Shown piece by piece: positions 17,362 to 24,775 of a DNA stretch of 64,000 nucleotides (its first letter is position 1; every line of letters starts with the position of its first letter). The translations under genes were made by a program, and so were the position numbers. This DNA comes from Fusobacterium sp. (GTDB lineage: Bacteria > Fusobacteriota > Fusobacteriia > Fusobacteriales > Fusobacteriaceae): the NCBI GenBank assembly GCA_019416865.1, contig DXWL01000005.1, positions 1-64,000 on the forward strand, in the 5' to 3' direction. The notes below the pieces were generated by a model, which was given only the letters and a program-made list of their open reading frames with translations, was not told the DNA's origin and searched no databases.

Positions 17362-17415
17362 TAGAAAATAAAAAATGGATATACAAAAGATACATGATGA
17401 ATATATAATTAAGCT

Positions 17416-17681
17416 GTTGATATGAAGATATCAATTTTGCAACTTAAAGTTAGGGATTTTGGAAAAATATATTTATTTGACTAAGGTTTCTCACTTTAAT
17501 TTAAATATATACTGTATATTTATGGAAAGTATCTTGTTTCTATCTCATCTCTCCAATAACCAATTTAGAGGCATGGTATTTTCCATAAATCAAATAGGTA
17601 TATAACTAAAAAATGTCCCTAAAATATTAATTTATACTATCAAAAAAATTGCTGTGGAGTAAAATCTACAGCAGTTTTTTT
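17416..17681 (+). ncRNA. Candidate structured RNA or leader ending in a terminator (unidentified)
   Basis: This is the main gene-free stretch of the window (17362-17829). A TATAAT at 17404-17409 could start a transcript near 17416. It would fold as a 7-bp hairpin (TTGATAT/ATATCAA), then nested helices: 17450-17456 with 17616-17622 (TTAGGGA/TCCCTAA), 17506-17512 with 17598-17604 (TATATAC/GTATATA), and a 16-bp stem 17518-17533 with 17575-17590 having only two G.U pairs. A strong terminator follows. It may be a stand-alone small RNA (6S-like rod) or a 5' regulatory leader of the symporter. No known riboswitch, T-box, tmRNA or RNase P signature was seen. Bases 17682-17829 hold only the symporter leader and ribosome-binding site. 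Confidence 0.35.
17642..17681 (+). terminator. Strong intrinsic terminator upstream of the AGCS symporter
   Basis: TGCTGTGGA pairs with TCTACAGCA around GTAAAA; seven A before and seven T after extend the stem. It could end the upstream RNA or attenuate the symporter. Confidence 0.85.
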
Positions 17682-17829
17682 ATATGTAATATTCATAACA
17701 AAAAACTATAAAAAAGTAAAAAATACAACATTTTATCATAAAATAACACAATTTTGTTTGAAAAAATATGATGAATATGATAATATAAAATATATATTAA
17801 AAAGTGAGCTTTGGGAGGAAGATTGTGTT

Positions 17830-19167
17830 ATGGAAAACTTAGAAATTTTATTGGAAAAAATATCAGGCATTATTTGGGGAAACTATTTAATAGTTATTCT
17901 TATGGGAGTGGGAATTTTCTTTACAATAAATACAGGATTTATTCAGATTAAAGGTTTTCCTTTTGCAATGAGAGAGCTTATAAAATCAATAAAAGGAAAA
18001 AATGAGATAAAGGGAGAGGGAACTCTTTCAGCTTTTCAAGCTCTATGTACAGCTTTGAGCAGTTGTGTTGGAAATGGTAATATTGTTGGAGTAGCAACAG
18101 CAATAGCAAGTGGAGGACCTGGAGCAGTATTTTGGATGTGGGCTGCAGGAATTTTAGGAATGGCAACAAAGTATGCAGAGATTGTTATTGGAATGATTTA
18201 TAGAGAAAAGGCAGAGGATGGTACATATGTAGGAGGACCTATGTATTATCTTTCTAAAGGGCTTGGATGGAAAAAAATTTCAGTGATTTTTGCAGCACTT
18301 ATGTGTCTTCAGATAAGTGGAGGTGCACTTATTCAATCAAATGCTGTGGCTTCTGTAATGAGAGACATTTTTAAAATAAAGCCTGTTTTTGGAGGAATTA
18401 TGATGGGTGCAGTAATAGGAGCTGTAGTCATCGGAGGAGTAAGAAGACTGGGAGCAGTAGCTGAAAAAATGATTCCTATTATGACTGCTGTGTATTTTTT
18501 AGGAGGGATTACTATAATAATTTCTAACATAGAACAAGTTCCTTATGCTATAATAAGTATAATAAAATGTGCTTTTAATACCCAGTCAGTTGGAGGGGGT
18601 ATTATGGGATACACAATAAAAGAGGCACTGAGATTTGGTGTGGCAAGAGGTCTTTATTCAAATGAAGCAGGAGAGGGAAGTGCTCCAGTTCTTCATTCAG
18701 CAGCTATAACAGATTATCCTGCAAGGCAGGGACTTTATGGAATACTTGAAGTTTTTATTGATACAATAGTAATTTGTTCTCTTACAGCTCTTATAGTTAT
18801 TACATCAGGGGTTATGGAGATGGATATCTCTCCTGCTGTTTATGTAATTACAGCTTTTGGAACAATTCATAATATGTTTAAATATGTAATAGGAATAAGT
18901 ATGATACTATTTGCATTTTCTACAGTTTTATCACAATGGTATTTTGGAAATGTAACTCTTACATATATATTCAATTCAAAAAAGGCTTCATATTTTAAAT
19001 ATGCTTTTATCTGTTTAGCACTTATAGGTTCAATAAGCAGTTTAAAAGCAGTGTGGTACCTTCAAGATATATTTCTTGGGTTAATGATACTTCCAAATCT
19101 TGTTGGTATTGTTTTACTTAATTCAAAAGTTAAAGAGGCTACAAAGGATTTTTTTGAGAAAAATTAA
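17830..19167 (+). CDS. AGCS sodium:alanine/glycine symporter
   Basis: An inner-membrane Na+-coupled carrier for alanine, glycine or related amino acids (alsT/dagA type). The 445-residue protein has about ten to eleven hydrophobic helices. AGCS signatures are GEGTLSAFQALCTALSSCVGNGNIVGVATA near residue 65, WMWAAGILGMATKYAE, VGGPMYYLSKGLG, and RGLYSNEAGEGSAPVLHSAA. An in-frame start 24 codons upstream is rejected because GGGAGGA lies 10 bases before the ATG used here and the extra residues are highly charged. Followed 23 bases later by a DeoR-type regulator. Confidence 0.92.
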   Translation: MENLEILLEKISGIIWGNYLIVILMGVGIFFTINTGFIQIKGFPFAMRELIKSIKGKNEIKGEGTLSAFQALCTALSSCVGNGNIVGVATAIASGGPGAVFWMWAAGILGMATKYAEIVIGMIYREKAEDGTYVGGPMYYLSKGLGWKKISVIFAALMCLQISGGALIQSNAVASVMRDIFKIKPVFGGIMMGAVIGAVVIGGVRRLGAVAEKMIPIMTAVYFLGGITIIISNIEQVPYAIISIIKCAFNTQSVGGGIMGYTIKEALRFGVARGLYSNEAGEGSAPVLHSAAITDYPARQGLYGILEVFIDTIVICSLTALIVITSGVMEMDISPAVYVITAFGTIHNMFKYVIGISMILFAFSTVLSQWYFGNVTLTYIFNSKKASYFKYAFICLALIGSISSLKAVWYLQDIFLGLMILPNLVGIVLLNSKVKEATKDFFEKN

Positions 19168-19190
19168 AAATAGAAGAGAGGAAATAAGAT

Positions 19191-19961
19191 ATGTTAGCTA
19201 ATGACAGACATAATAAAATTTTAGAGATGCTTGAAAGAGATGGAAGTGTAAGAAACTCTAAATTAGTAACAATTTTTGAGGTTTCTTTGGAAACAGTGAG
19301 AAGAGATTTAGATTTTCTTGAAAAACAAGGACTTTTACAAAAAGTTCATGGAGGAGCAATTTTAAATTCTAAAAACAGAGAAAATGTAAACCAAACATAT
19401 ACAATAAGAGAAACTAAAAACATAGAGGAAAAAAGAGAGATAGCGGCACTGGCTCTTAAATTTATAAATGAAGGTGAAACAATTGCTTTAAACAGCAGTA
19501 CAACAAGTATTGAAATAGCAAGACTTATAAAAGACAGATACAGTTCTCTTACAGTTGTTACAAATTCTCTTCGCATTGCAGAAGAATTGGCAGACAGAAA
19601 AGGAATAAATCTTATTTTGGCAGGAGGAATATATAATAAAACTGAGTTTGCGTTTCTTGGAGAGATAACAGAGAGATTTTTGAGTGAGTTTATTGTGGAT
19701 AAGGCTTTTGTCAGTGTAGGAGGTATTTCTTTAAAAAGGGGAATAACAGATTTTCTTATAGATGAAGTTATAGTGGAAAGAAAAATGATAAAAATTGCAG
19801 AAGAGGCAATAATTCTTGCAGATTCAAGCAAAATAGGATCAAACTCTCTTATAAAAATATGTGATATGGAAGATATAGATTTTATTATTACAGATTCAAA
19901 ACTTAGAGATGAAGAAAAAAATACATATCTTCAAAATGGAATAAAAATAATAAATCAATAA
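19191..19961 (+). CDS. DeoR/GlpR-family transcriptional regulator
   Basis: A repressor-type protein of 256 residues. The N-terminal DeoR winged helix-turn-helix carries the family signature RNSKLVTIFEVSLETVRRDLDFLEKQGLLQKVHGGA. A DeoR C-terminal sensor domain follows (INEGETIALNSSTTS, TVVTNS, LILAGGIYN, AFVSVGGIS, LADSSKIG) that normally binds a sugar phosphate. It is cotranscribed with the symporter and precedes the MFS/isomerase operon, which is a plausible target given the ligand class. Confidence 0.9.
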   Translation: MLANDRHNKILEMLERDGSVRNSKLVTIFEVSLETVRRDLDFLEKQGLLQKVHGGAILNSKNRENVNQTYTIRETKNIEEKREIAALALKFINEGETIALNSSTTSIEIARLIKDRYSSLTVVTNSLRIAEELADRKGINLILAGGIYNKTEFAFLGEITERFLSEFIVDKAFVSVGGISLKRGITDFLIDEVIVERKMIKIAEEAIILADSSKIGSNSLIKICDMEDIDFIITDSKLRDEEKNTYLQNGIKIINQ

Positions 19962-19987
19962 AAAATGAATATGAAAATATAATTTAG

Positions 19988-20029
19988 GGGCTGTTGCAAA
20001 TTTGTAAAAATGCAGCAGCTTCGTTTTTT
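19988..20029 (+). terminator. Intrinsic terminator after the DeoR gene
   Basis: GGGCTGTTGCA pairs with TGCAGCAGCTT around an AT-rich loop, then GTTTTTT. The left arm contains GGGGCTGTTGCA, also found at both ends of the large palindrome at 30473-30669. The rest of the gap before the MFS gene is AT-rich with nothing recognisable. Confidence 0.75.
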
Positions 20030-20194
20030 ATTGCCAAAATATCACATAAAAGCAAATAAAAAAATAATAAAAAATATAAAAAAGCAAAATAAACAACAAA
20101 ATACCAAAAAATAACTTGAAATTTGATGATTTATGTGGTATATTTACAAATATAAAATATCTAATACAAATATTAAAGTTTTAAGGAGTGAAGA

Positions 20195-21469
20195 ATGGGA
20201 AAAAGTACAAATTTTAAAAAGTGGTTTACTTTTGTGGTTTTAGTTATCAGTGGAGGAACAATTTTTAAATTATCATCATTAAAAGATGCTTTTTATATTC
20301 CTATGCAGGAATTTATGGGATTATCTCATACTCAAATAGGGGCAGCTCTTTCTGTATATGGACTTGTTCAAACAATAGGTAACTTTGGTTCAATTTATAT
20401 TTCAGACAGATTTTCAAAAAGAATAATGATTTCTTTTTCATTGGTATGTATAGGACTTGTAGGAATTTATATCTCTACTTTCCCTGGCTATATGGGAATA
20501 CTTATTGCATGGGGACTTCTTTCTTTCTTTGGAGAGGTTGTATATTGGCCAGTACTTTTAAAAGCGATAAGACTTCTGGGTGATGAAACAGAACAAGGAA
20601 GACTTTTTGGATTCCTTGAAGCAGGAAGAGGGGTTGTGGATACAATAGTTGCCTTTTCAGCACTTGGAATATTTGCTCTTTTAGGAAAAGGTTCTGCAGC
20701 TCTTAGAGGTTCAATCTTGTTTTTCTCAGGTACTGTAATTTTAGTTGGAGTTATGTGTTATCTTCTTGTTGAAGATGATAAAGTAGCTGCTGTTGATAAA
20801 GATGGAAAAGAGATAAGTAAAAATAAAATGGCAATGGAAGGGGTTATTCAAGCAGTAAAAACTCCTGAAATATGGGTTGTATCTCTTACAATAGCATCTA
20901 TTTATTCTGTATATTGTGGACTTACTTACTTTATTCCTTTCTTAAAAGATATATATGGAATGCCTGTAACTCTTGTTGGAGCTTATGGTATCATCAATCA
21001 ATATGGTTTAAAAATGGTTGGAGGACCTGTTGGAGGAATGCTTGTTGATAAGAAATTTAAATCTGCAGCAAAATTTTTAAGAGTTGCTCTTGTAGTTGCA
21101 GCAGCAGCTATGACAGGATTCATATTCCTTCCTCATGAAACAATGAATGTTTATGTTGGAATGGCATGTACTTTAGGATTTGGAGCAATAATTTTCTGTA
21201 TGAGAGCAGTATTCTTTGCCCCTGTTGATGAGATAAAAGTTCCAAGACATATAAGTGGTGCAGCAATGTCGATAGCTTGTATTTTTGGATATTGTCCTCA
21301 AATGTTTGCATTTACTCTTTACGGAAGTATGCTTGACAGACATCCAGGAATGGCAGGATACAGAATGGTATTTTCAACAATGGTTGGATTTGCAATACTA
21401 GGAATTTTAATAACAACTCTTCTTATAAGTATGATTAAGAAAAAACAAAATGAGCAGATAGCAGAATAA
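20195..21469 (+). CDS. Major facilitator superfamily transporter
   Basis: A 424-residue, 12-helix secondary transporter with the MFS A-like loop between helices 2 and 3 (SDRFSKRIMI) and a central cytoplasmic loop (DDKVAAVDKDGKEISKNK). The second half has the matching GGMLVDKKFKSAAKF loop. The substrate is unknown. It is followed 25 bases later by a sugar-phosphate isomerase/epimerase-like gene, so a sugar, polyol or sugar acid is a fair guess. Start behind TTAAGGAGTGAAG. Confidence 0.85.
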   Translation: MGKSTNFKKWFTFVVLVISGGTIFKLSSLKDAFYIPMQEFMGLSHTQIGAALSVYGLVQTIGNFGSIYISDRFSKRIMISFSLVCIGLVGIYISTFPGYMGILIAWGLLSFFGEVVYWPVLLKAIRLLGDETEQGRLFGFLEAGRGVVDTIVAFSALGIFALLGKGSAALRGSILFFSGTVILVGVMCYLLVEDDKVAAVDKDGKEISKNKMAMEGVIQAVKTPEIWVVSLTIASIYSVYCGLTYFIPFLKDIYGMPVTLVGAYGIINQYGLKMVGGPVGGMLVDKKFKSAAKFLRVALVVAAAAMTGFIFLPHETMNVYVGMACTLGFGAIIFCMRAVFFAPVDEIKVPRHISGAAMSIACIFGYCPQMFAFTLYGSMLDRHPGMAGYRMVFSTMVGFAILGILITTLLISMIKKKQNEQIAE

Positions 21470-21494
21470 AATCAAATAATAGGGAGGAAGTAAA

Positions 21495-22538
21495 ATGTTA
21501 AAATTAGGATTGGAAACAGAAAGTCTTCACTTGTTATTTCAACATGGAAGAATGGATATTTTTGGATTTATAGAAACTGCACATGAACTTGGACTTGATG
21601 GAGTTCAAATAAATGTAATAAAAGATTATAATCTTGATGAAAATTGGGGAGCACTTGGAGGAAATTCAGAAGAACATTTGAAAAAAGTTAAGGCTCTTAC
21701 AGATAAATATGGAATGTATATTGAGATAGATATGAGAAATCTTGATTATGAGCGTGTTGAGGAAGTTTTAAAAGTGGCAAGTAGATTAGGAGCAGAAATT
21801 GTAAGATCATATATTCCAATAAAGCCTTTAACAGATAAAGGAGCAACAGTAGGATCAGAAGGAGCTTATGATTTTGCAAAAATAAGACATGATTTTGATC
21901 CAAGTTCATACGATGAAGGAATTGAAAAACTTAACAGAATTATTCCTCTATTAAAAAAATATAGAGTAAAACTTGCTCTTGAAAATCATGAATATGAAAC
22001 ATCAACAGAGCTTGTAGAGGTTGTAAAAAAAGTAAACTCTCCGTGGGTAGGACTTCATTATGATTTTGGAAATTCAATGATGGCATGGGAAGAACCAGTA
22101 ACAGCAGCAGAAAATATGGCTCCATATACTTTTACAACACATTTTAAAGATCATATAATTGTAGAAGAGCCAAATGATAAATATGGCTATGTTGTTTGTG
22201 GAGTTCCTGCCGGAGAAGGAAACATTGATTTAGAAAAATGTTTTGAAATTATGATGGAAAAATCAGCTCTTACAAGAATAAATGTTGAGATGTGTTATCC
22301 ATATTGTGCTCAATTTAAGAGAACTCCTGGAGCAGGAGGAGTGAAAAAAGTTGGAGAAGGAGCATTTAAGGTAGAAAAACATCCTTATGATTATAATGTT
22401 ATAAAACCTTTACAATATTACTATCCTCATGAAGTTTCAAATGCTATGCTTGAAATAATGATAAATGATCAAGTGGCAGGAGTGAAAAAAACAGCAGCTT
22501 ATTTAAAAAAATTAAGAGATAAATATTATTCAAAATAA
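21495..22538 (+). CDS. TIM-barrel sugar phosphate isomerase/epimerase-like protein
   Basis: The 347-residue protein belongs by pattern to the xylose isomerase-like/AP endonuclease 2 fold. It opens with KLGLETESLHLLFQHGRMD and FIETAHELGLDGVQINVI, and has the barrel motifs IVRSYIPI, KLALENHEYETS (metal-ligand Glu and His), VGLHYDFGNSMM, TTHFKDHII and INVEMCYPY. These supply the typical Glu/Asp/His divalent-metal site. Relatives include dehydratases, epimerases and hydroxypyruvate isomerase, so the exact reaction is not assigned. Second gene of the MFS operon. Confidence 0.78.
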   Translation: MLKLGLETESLHLLFQHGRMDIFGFIETAHELGLDGVQINVIKDYNLDENWGALGGNSEEHLKKVKALTDKYGMYIEIDMRNLDYERVEEVLKVASRLGAEIVRSYIPIKPLTDKGATVGSEGAYDFAKIRHDFDPSSYDEGIEKLNRIIPLLKKYRVKLALENHEYETSTELVEVVKKVNSPWVGLHYDFGNSMMAWEEPVTAAENMAPYTFTTHFKDHIIVEEPNDKYGYVVCGVPAGEGNIDLEKCFEIMMEKSALTRINVEMCYPYCAQFKRTPGAGGVKKVGEGAFKVEKHPYDYNVIKPLQYYYPHEVSNAMLEIMINDQVAGVKKTAAYLKKLRDKYYSK

Positions 22539-22567
22539 AATTTAAAGAAATAGAAAAGAGGGAGTCT

Positions 22568-23434
22568 ATGAATAAAAAAGTTATGGATTACATAATAGTA
22601 TATATTGGCTGTATTATTCAGGCTTTTTCAGTGGTATGTATTTTAAAGCCAAATAATCTGATAGTAGGAGGAATAACAGGACTTTCTCTTACTATTGGAA
22701 AAGTGGTTGGAATAAATTATACCTATCTTTATTATGGAATTTGCCTTTTAATTTTACTGGGAGCTAAAATTGTATTGGGAATGAGAGAAGTGAAAAAGAT
22801 TCTTCTTCTTTCTACTACCTATCCTGTTATTCTGATATTTATGAACCGTATACAGTTTAATTTTCTTCATGACACTCCTGATAAAATATTAATATGTATA
22901 TATTATGGTATATTTATGGGAATAGGAACAGGACTTGTGTTAAAAAAAGGATTTTCTCAAGGAAGTTCTGATACAGTAGCAAAAATTTTGCATAAAAAAA
23001 TTTTTTCTTTTATGGAGATAAGTCAGGTACTTTTATGTATAGATATAACAATTCTTTTAATATCAGGTTTTGTTTTTGGAAGAACTGCAGTTCTTTATGC
23101 CATAATTATGCAGATGATATATAGTAAAACTATAAGTACAGTACTTTTTGGCTTTGGTTCCTCTCTTGTAAAAGTAGTTATCATAAGTGGACAATCAGAA
23201 AAAATTTCAAATTTTATGAGAGATACAATCAACAGAGGTTATAGTATAGGTTATGTCTATGGAGGACATAACCATATAAAAAGAGAAAAAATAATATCTG
23301 TATGCTCACTTCGTGAAGCTATGCTTATAAAAAACTTTATAACTAAAATAGATGAAGATGCTTTTATAAATATAGTTCCTACTATCTCAGCTTGGGGAAG
23401 AGAGGACGGACTTCAGAATTTAAAAGAAAGTTAA
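22568..23434 (+). CDS. YitT-family membrane protein
   Basis: The 288-residue protein has five or six membrane helices in the first 180 residues with the family start (DYIIVYIGCIIQAFSVVCILKPNNLIVGGITGLSL) and the KGFSQGSSDTVAKIL loop. A cytoplasmic DUF2179 domain completes it (IISGQSEKISNFMRDTINRGYS...INIVPTISAWGRED). The function is unknown; transport or ligand sensing has been proposed for the family. It is third in the operon, followed by a terminator. Confidence 0.85.
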   Translation: MNKKVMDYIIVYIGCIIQAFSVVCILKPNNLIVGGITGLSLTIGKVVGINYTYLYYGICLLILLGAKIVLGMREVKKILLLSTTYPVILIFMNRIQFNFLHDTPDKILICIYYGIFMGIGTGLVLKKGFSQGSSDTVAKILHKKIFSFMEISQVLLCIDITILLISGFVFGRTAVLYAIIMQMIYSKTISTVLFGFGSSLVKVVIISGQSEKISNFMRDTINRGYSIGYVYGGHNHIKREKIISVCSLREAMLIKNFITKIDEDAFINIVPTISAWGREDGLQNLKES

Positions 23435-23469
23435 ACTTAATAAAGCCCTTAATATCTTAAATTAAAATA

Positions 23470-23510
23470 AAAAAACTGCTGATAGATGGATTTCTGTCAG
23501 CAGTTTTTTA
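23470..23510 (+). terminator. Intrinsic terminator after the YitT gene
   Basis: CTGCTGATAG and CTGTCAGCAG (one G.U) enclose ATGGATTT; A-run before and T-run after. Confidence 0.85.
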
Positions 23511-23544
23511 TATTTTTTAAACTCTTCTTTTTTTTCTTTAACCA

Positions 23545-23553
23545 TGATATAAT
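23545..23553 (+). promoter_or_regulatory. Extended -10 promoter of the GT9 gene
   Basis: TGATATAAT, an extended -10 element, 57 bases before the start codon; no clear -35. Confidence 0.45.
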
Positions 23554-23609
23554 AATTACTGAAAAATAATTAGAATAGAAAGAGATAAAAATTTCTTTGG
23601 GGGGATTTT

Positions 23610-24632
23610 ATGAAAAAATTTTTAATCATAAGATATAAAAAAAGTGTTGGGGATACAATTATAGGGACAACTCTTTGTGAAGATTTAAAGAAAAAATATC
23701 CTGATTCAGAGGTACATTATTTAGTTTATGAAAATCTGACAGAGCTTTTTTTAAACCATAAATATATCGATAAAGTTCTTACTCTTAACAGAAAAGAGGG
23801 AGCGAAAGGTTATTTCAAACTTTTGAAACAGATAAGAAAAGAGAAATATGATGCAGTAATAGACTGCCGTTCAATACCTCTTACACTTTATCTTACACTT
23901 TATCTTACATTGCTTTCTGGGGCAAAAATAAAAATAGGAAAATATAAGAAATACAGACATATTTTCTATAACTATGCAATAAAAGGTATGGAAAATAAGA
24001 TGAATCAGATAAAAAAATACCATATGATGTTAAAGCCTCTTGGAGTGGAAAGTATTACTACAGAATATAAAACATATCTTACAGATGAAGAGAAATCTTT
24101 ATGGAAGAAAAAAATGGAAGAGTGTGGAATTGATTTTTCAAAACTTGTAATTCCAATGGCAGTAAATGCAAGACAGACATTTAAAAAATATCCAGAAGAG
24201 TATATGGAAAAAATTATAAGAACTTTAGTTGAAAAATATAAATGTCAGATTATACTTACTTATTCTCCAGCAGAAGAGGAAGACACAAAAAAGATGTACA
24301 GTAAGCTTTCTGATATAAAGGAAAATATTTTTATAAATCTTAAAACAAAAAATGTAAGAGAACTTGCGTGTGTTTTCAGTAACAGTGATCTGTTTGTTGG
24401 AAATGAAGGGGGAACAAGACACGTGGCAGAAATGGCAGGTCTTGCAAATATTGCAATAGTTTCTCCTGAAACAGATAAAACAGAATGGCTTTCTAATGAA
24501 AATGAAAAAAATCAATGTATTGATGTAAATGATGTAAACGGAAAAGAGTATTTAGATATAAAACCTGAATACGTAATGGAAAGAATTGAAAAACAACTTA
24601 AAACATTTAATTATTTTGGTAAGAGTATATAA
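23610..24632 (+). CDS. Family 9 glycosyltransferase (heptosyltransferase-like)
   Basis: The 340-residue GT-B protein resembles ADP-heptose:LPS heptosyltransferases, which extend the LPS inner core in the cytoplasm. It has the start FLIIRYKKSVGDTIIGTTL, the YDAVIDCRS segment, and the C-terminal donor-site block FVGNEGGTRHVAEMAG...AIVSPETDKTEW with the characteristic GGTRH. A strong GGGGGG ribosome-binding site precedes the ATG. A tandem repeat of codons for TLYL occurs at about residue 93. Monocistronic between two hairpins. Donor sugar uncertain. Confidence 0.85.
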   Translation: MKKFLIIRYKKSVGDTIIGTTLCEDLKKKYPDSEVHYLVYENLTELFLNHKYIDKVLTLNRKEGAKGYFKLLKQIRKEKYDAVIDCRSIPLTLYLTLYLTLLSGAKIKIGKYKKYRHIFYNYAIKGMENKMNQIKKYHMMLKPLGVESITTEYKTYLTDEEKSLWKKKMEECGIDFSKLVIPMAVNARQTFKKYPEEYMEKIIRTLVEKYKCQIILTYSPAEEEDTKKMYSKLSDIKENIFINLKTKNVRELACVFSNSDLFVGNEGGTRHVAEMAGLANIAIVSPETDKTEWLSNENEKNQCIDVNDVNGKEYLDIKPEYVMERIEKQLKTFNYFGKSI

Positions 24633-24635
24633 AAT

Positions 24636-24723
24636 ATAAAATTTTGATATTAAAAATAACTGTGTGATCTATGCAGCAAAATTAGCAATATAGACAGCAG
24701 TTATTTTTTTTAGAAAATTTTAT
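24636..24723 (+). repeat. Palindromic intergenic repeat, short copy (also acts as terminator)
   Basis: Long hairpin: ATAAAATTTT/AAAATTTTAT at the base and AAAATAACTG/CAGTTATTTT inside, with a T-run on the 3' arm. Colinear landmarks are shared with the larger element at 30467-30673: GATATTAAAAAT, then ATGCAGC 25 bases on in both, AGCAATATA, and AATTTTAT 32-33 bases further. The large copy has about 54 additional central bases and GGGGCTGTTGCA ends that are missing here. Confidence 0.65.
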
Positions 24724-24736
24724 TTTTATAATTTTA

Positions 24737-24745
24737 TGTTATAAT
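24737..24745 (+). promoter_or_regulatory. Extended -10 promoter of the addB-like gene
   Basis: TGTTATAAT, an extended -10 element 31 bases before the chosen start. Confidence 0.45.
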
Positions 24746-24775
24746 GTGTTAAGAAAATAAAAAATGGGGTGTTTT

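Noticed and set aside
17440..17650. tmRNA, RNase P RNA, glycine riboswitch or T-box in the gap before the symporter
   Set aside because: The diagnostic sequences (CCA-ended tag RNA, GAGGAAAGTCC core, glycine aptamer repeats, T-box) are absent.
17758..17829. Upstream in-frame extension of the AGCS symporter
   Set aside because: The added residues are charged and unlike AGCS N-termini, and GGGAGGA fits the internal ATG.
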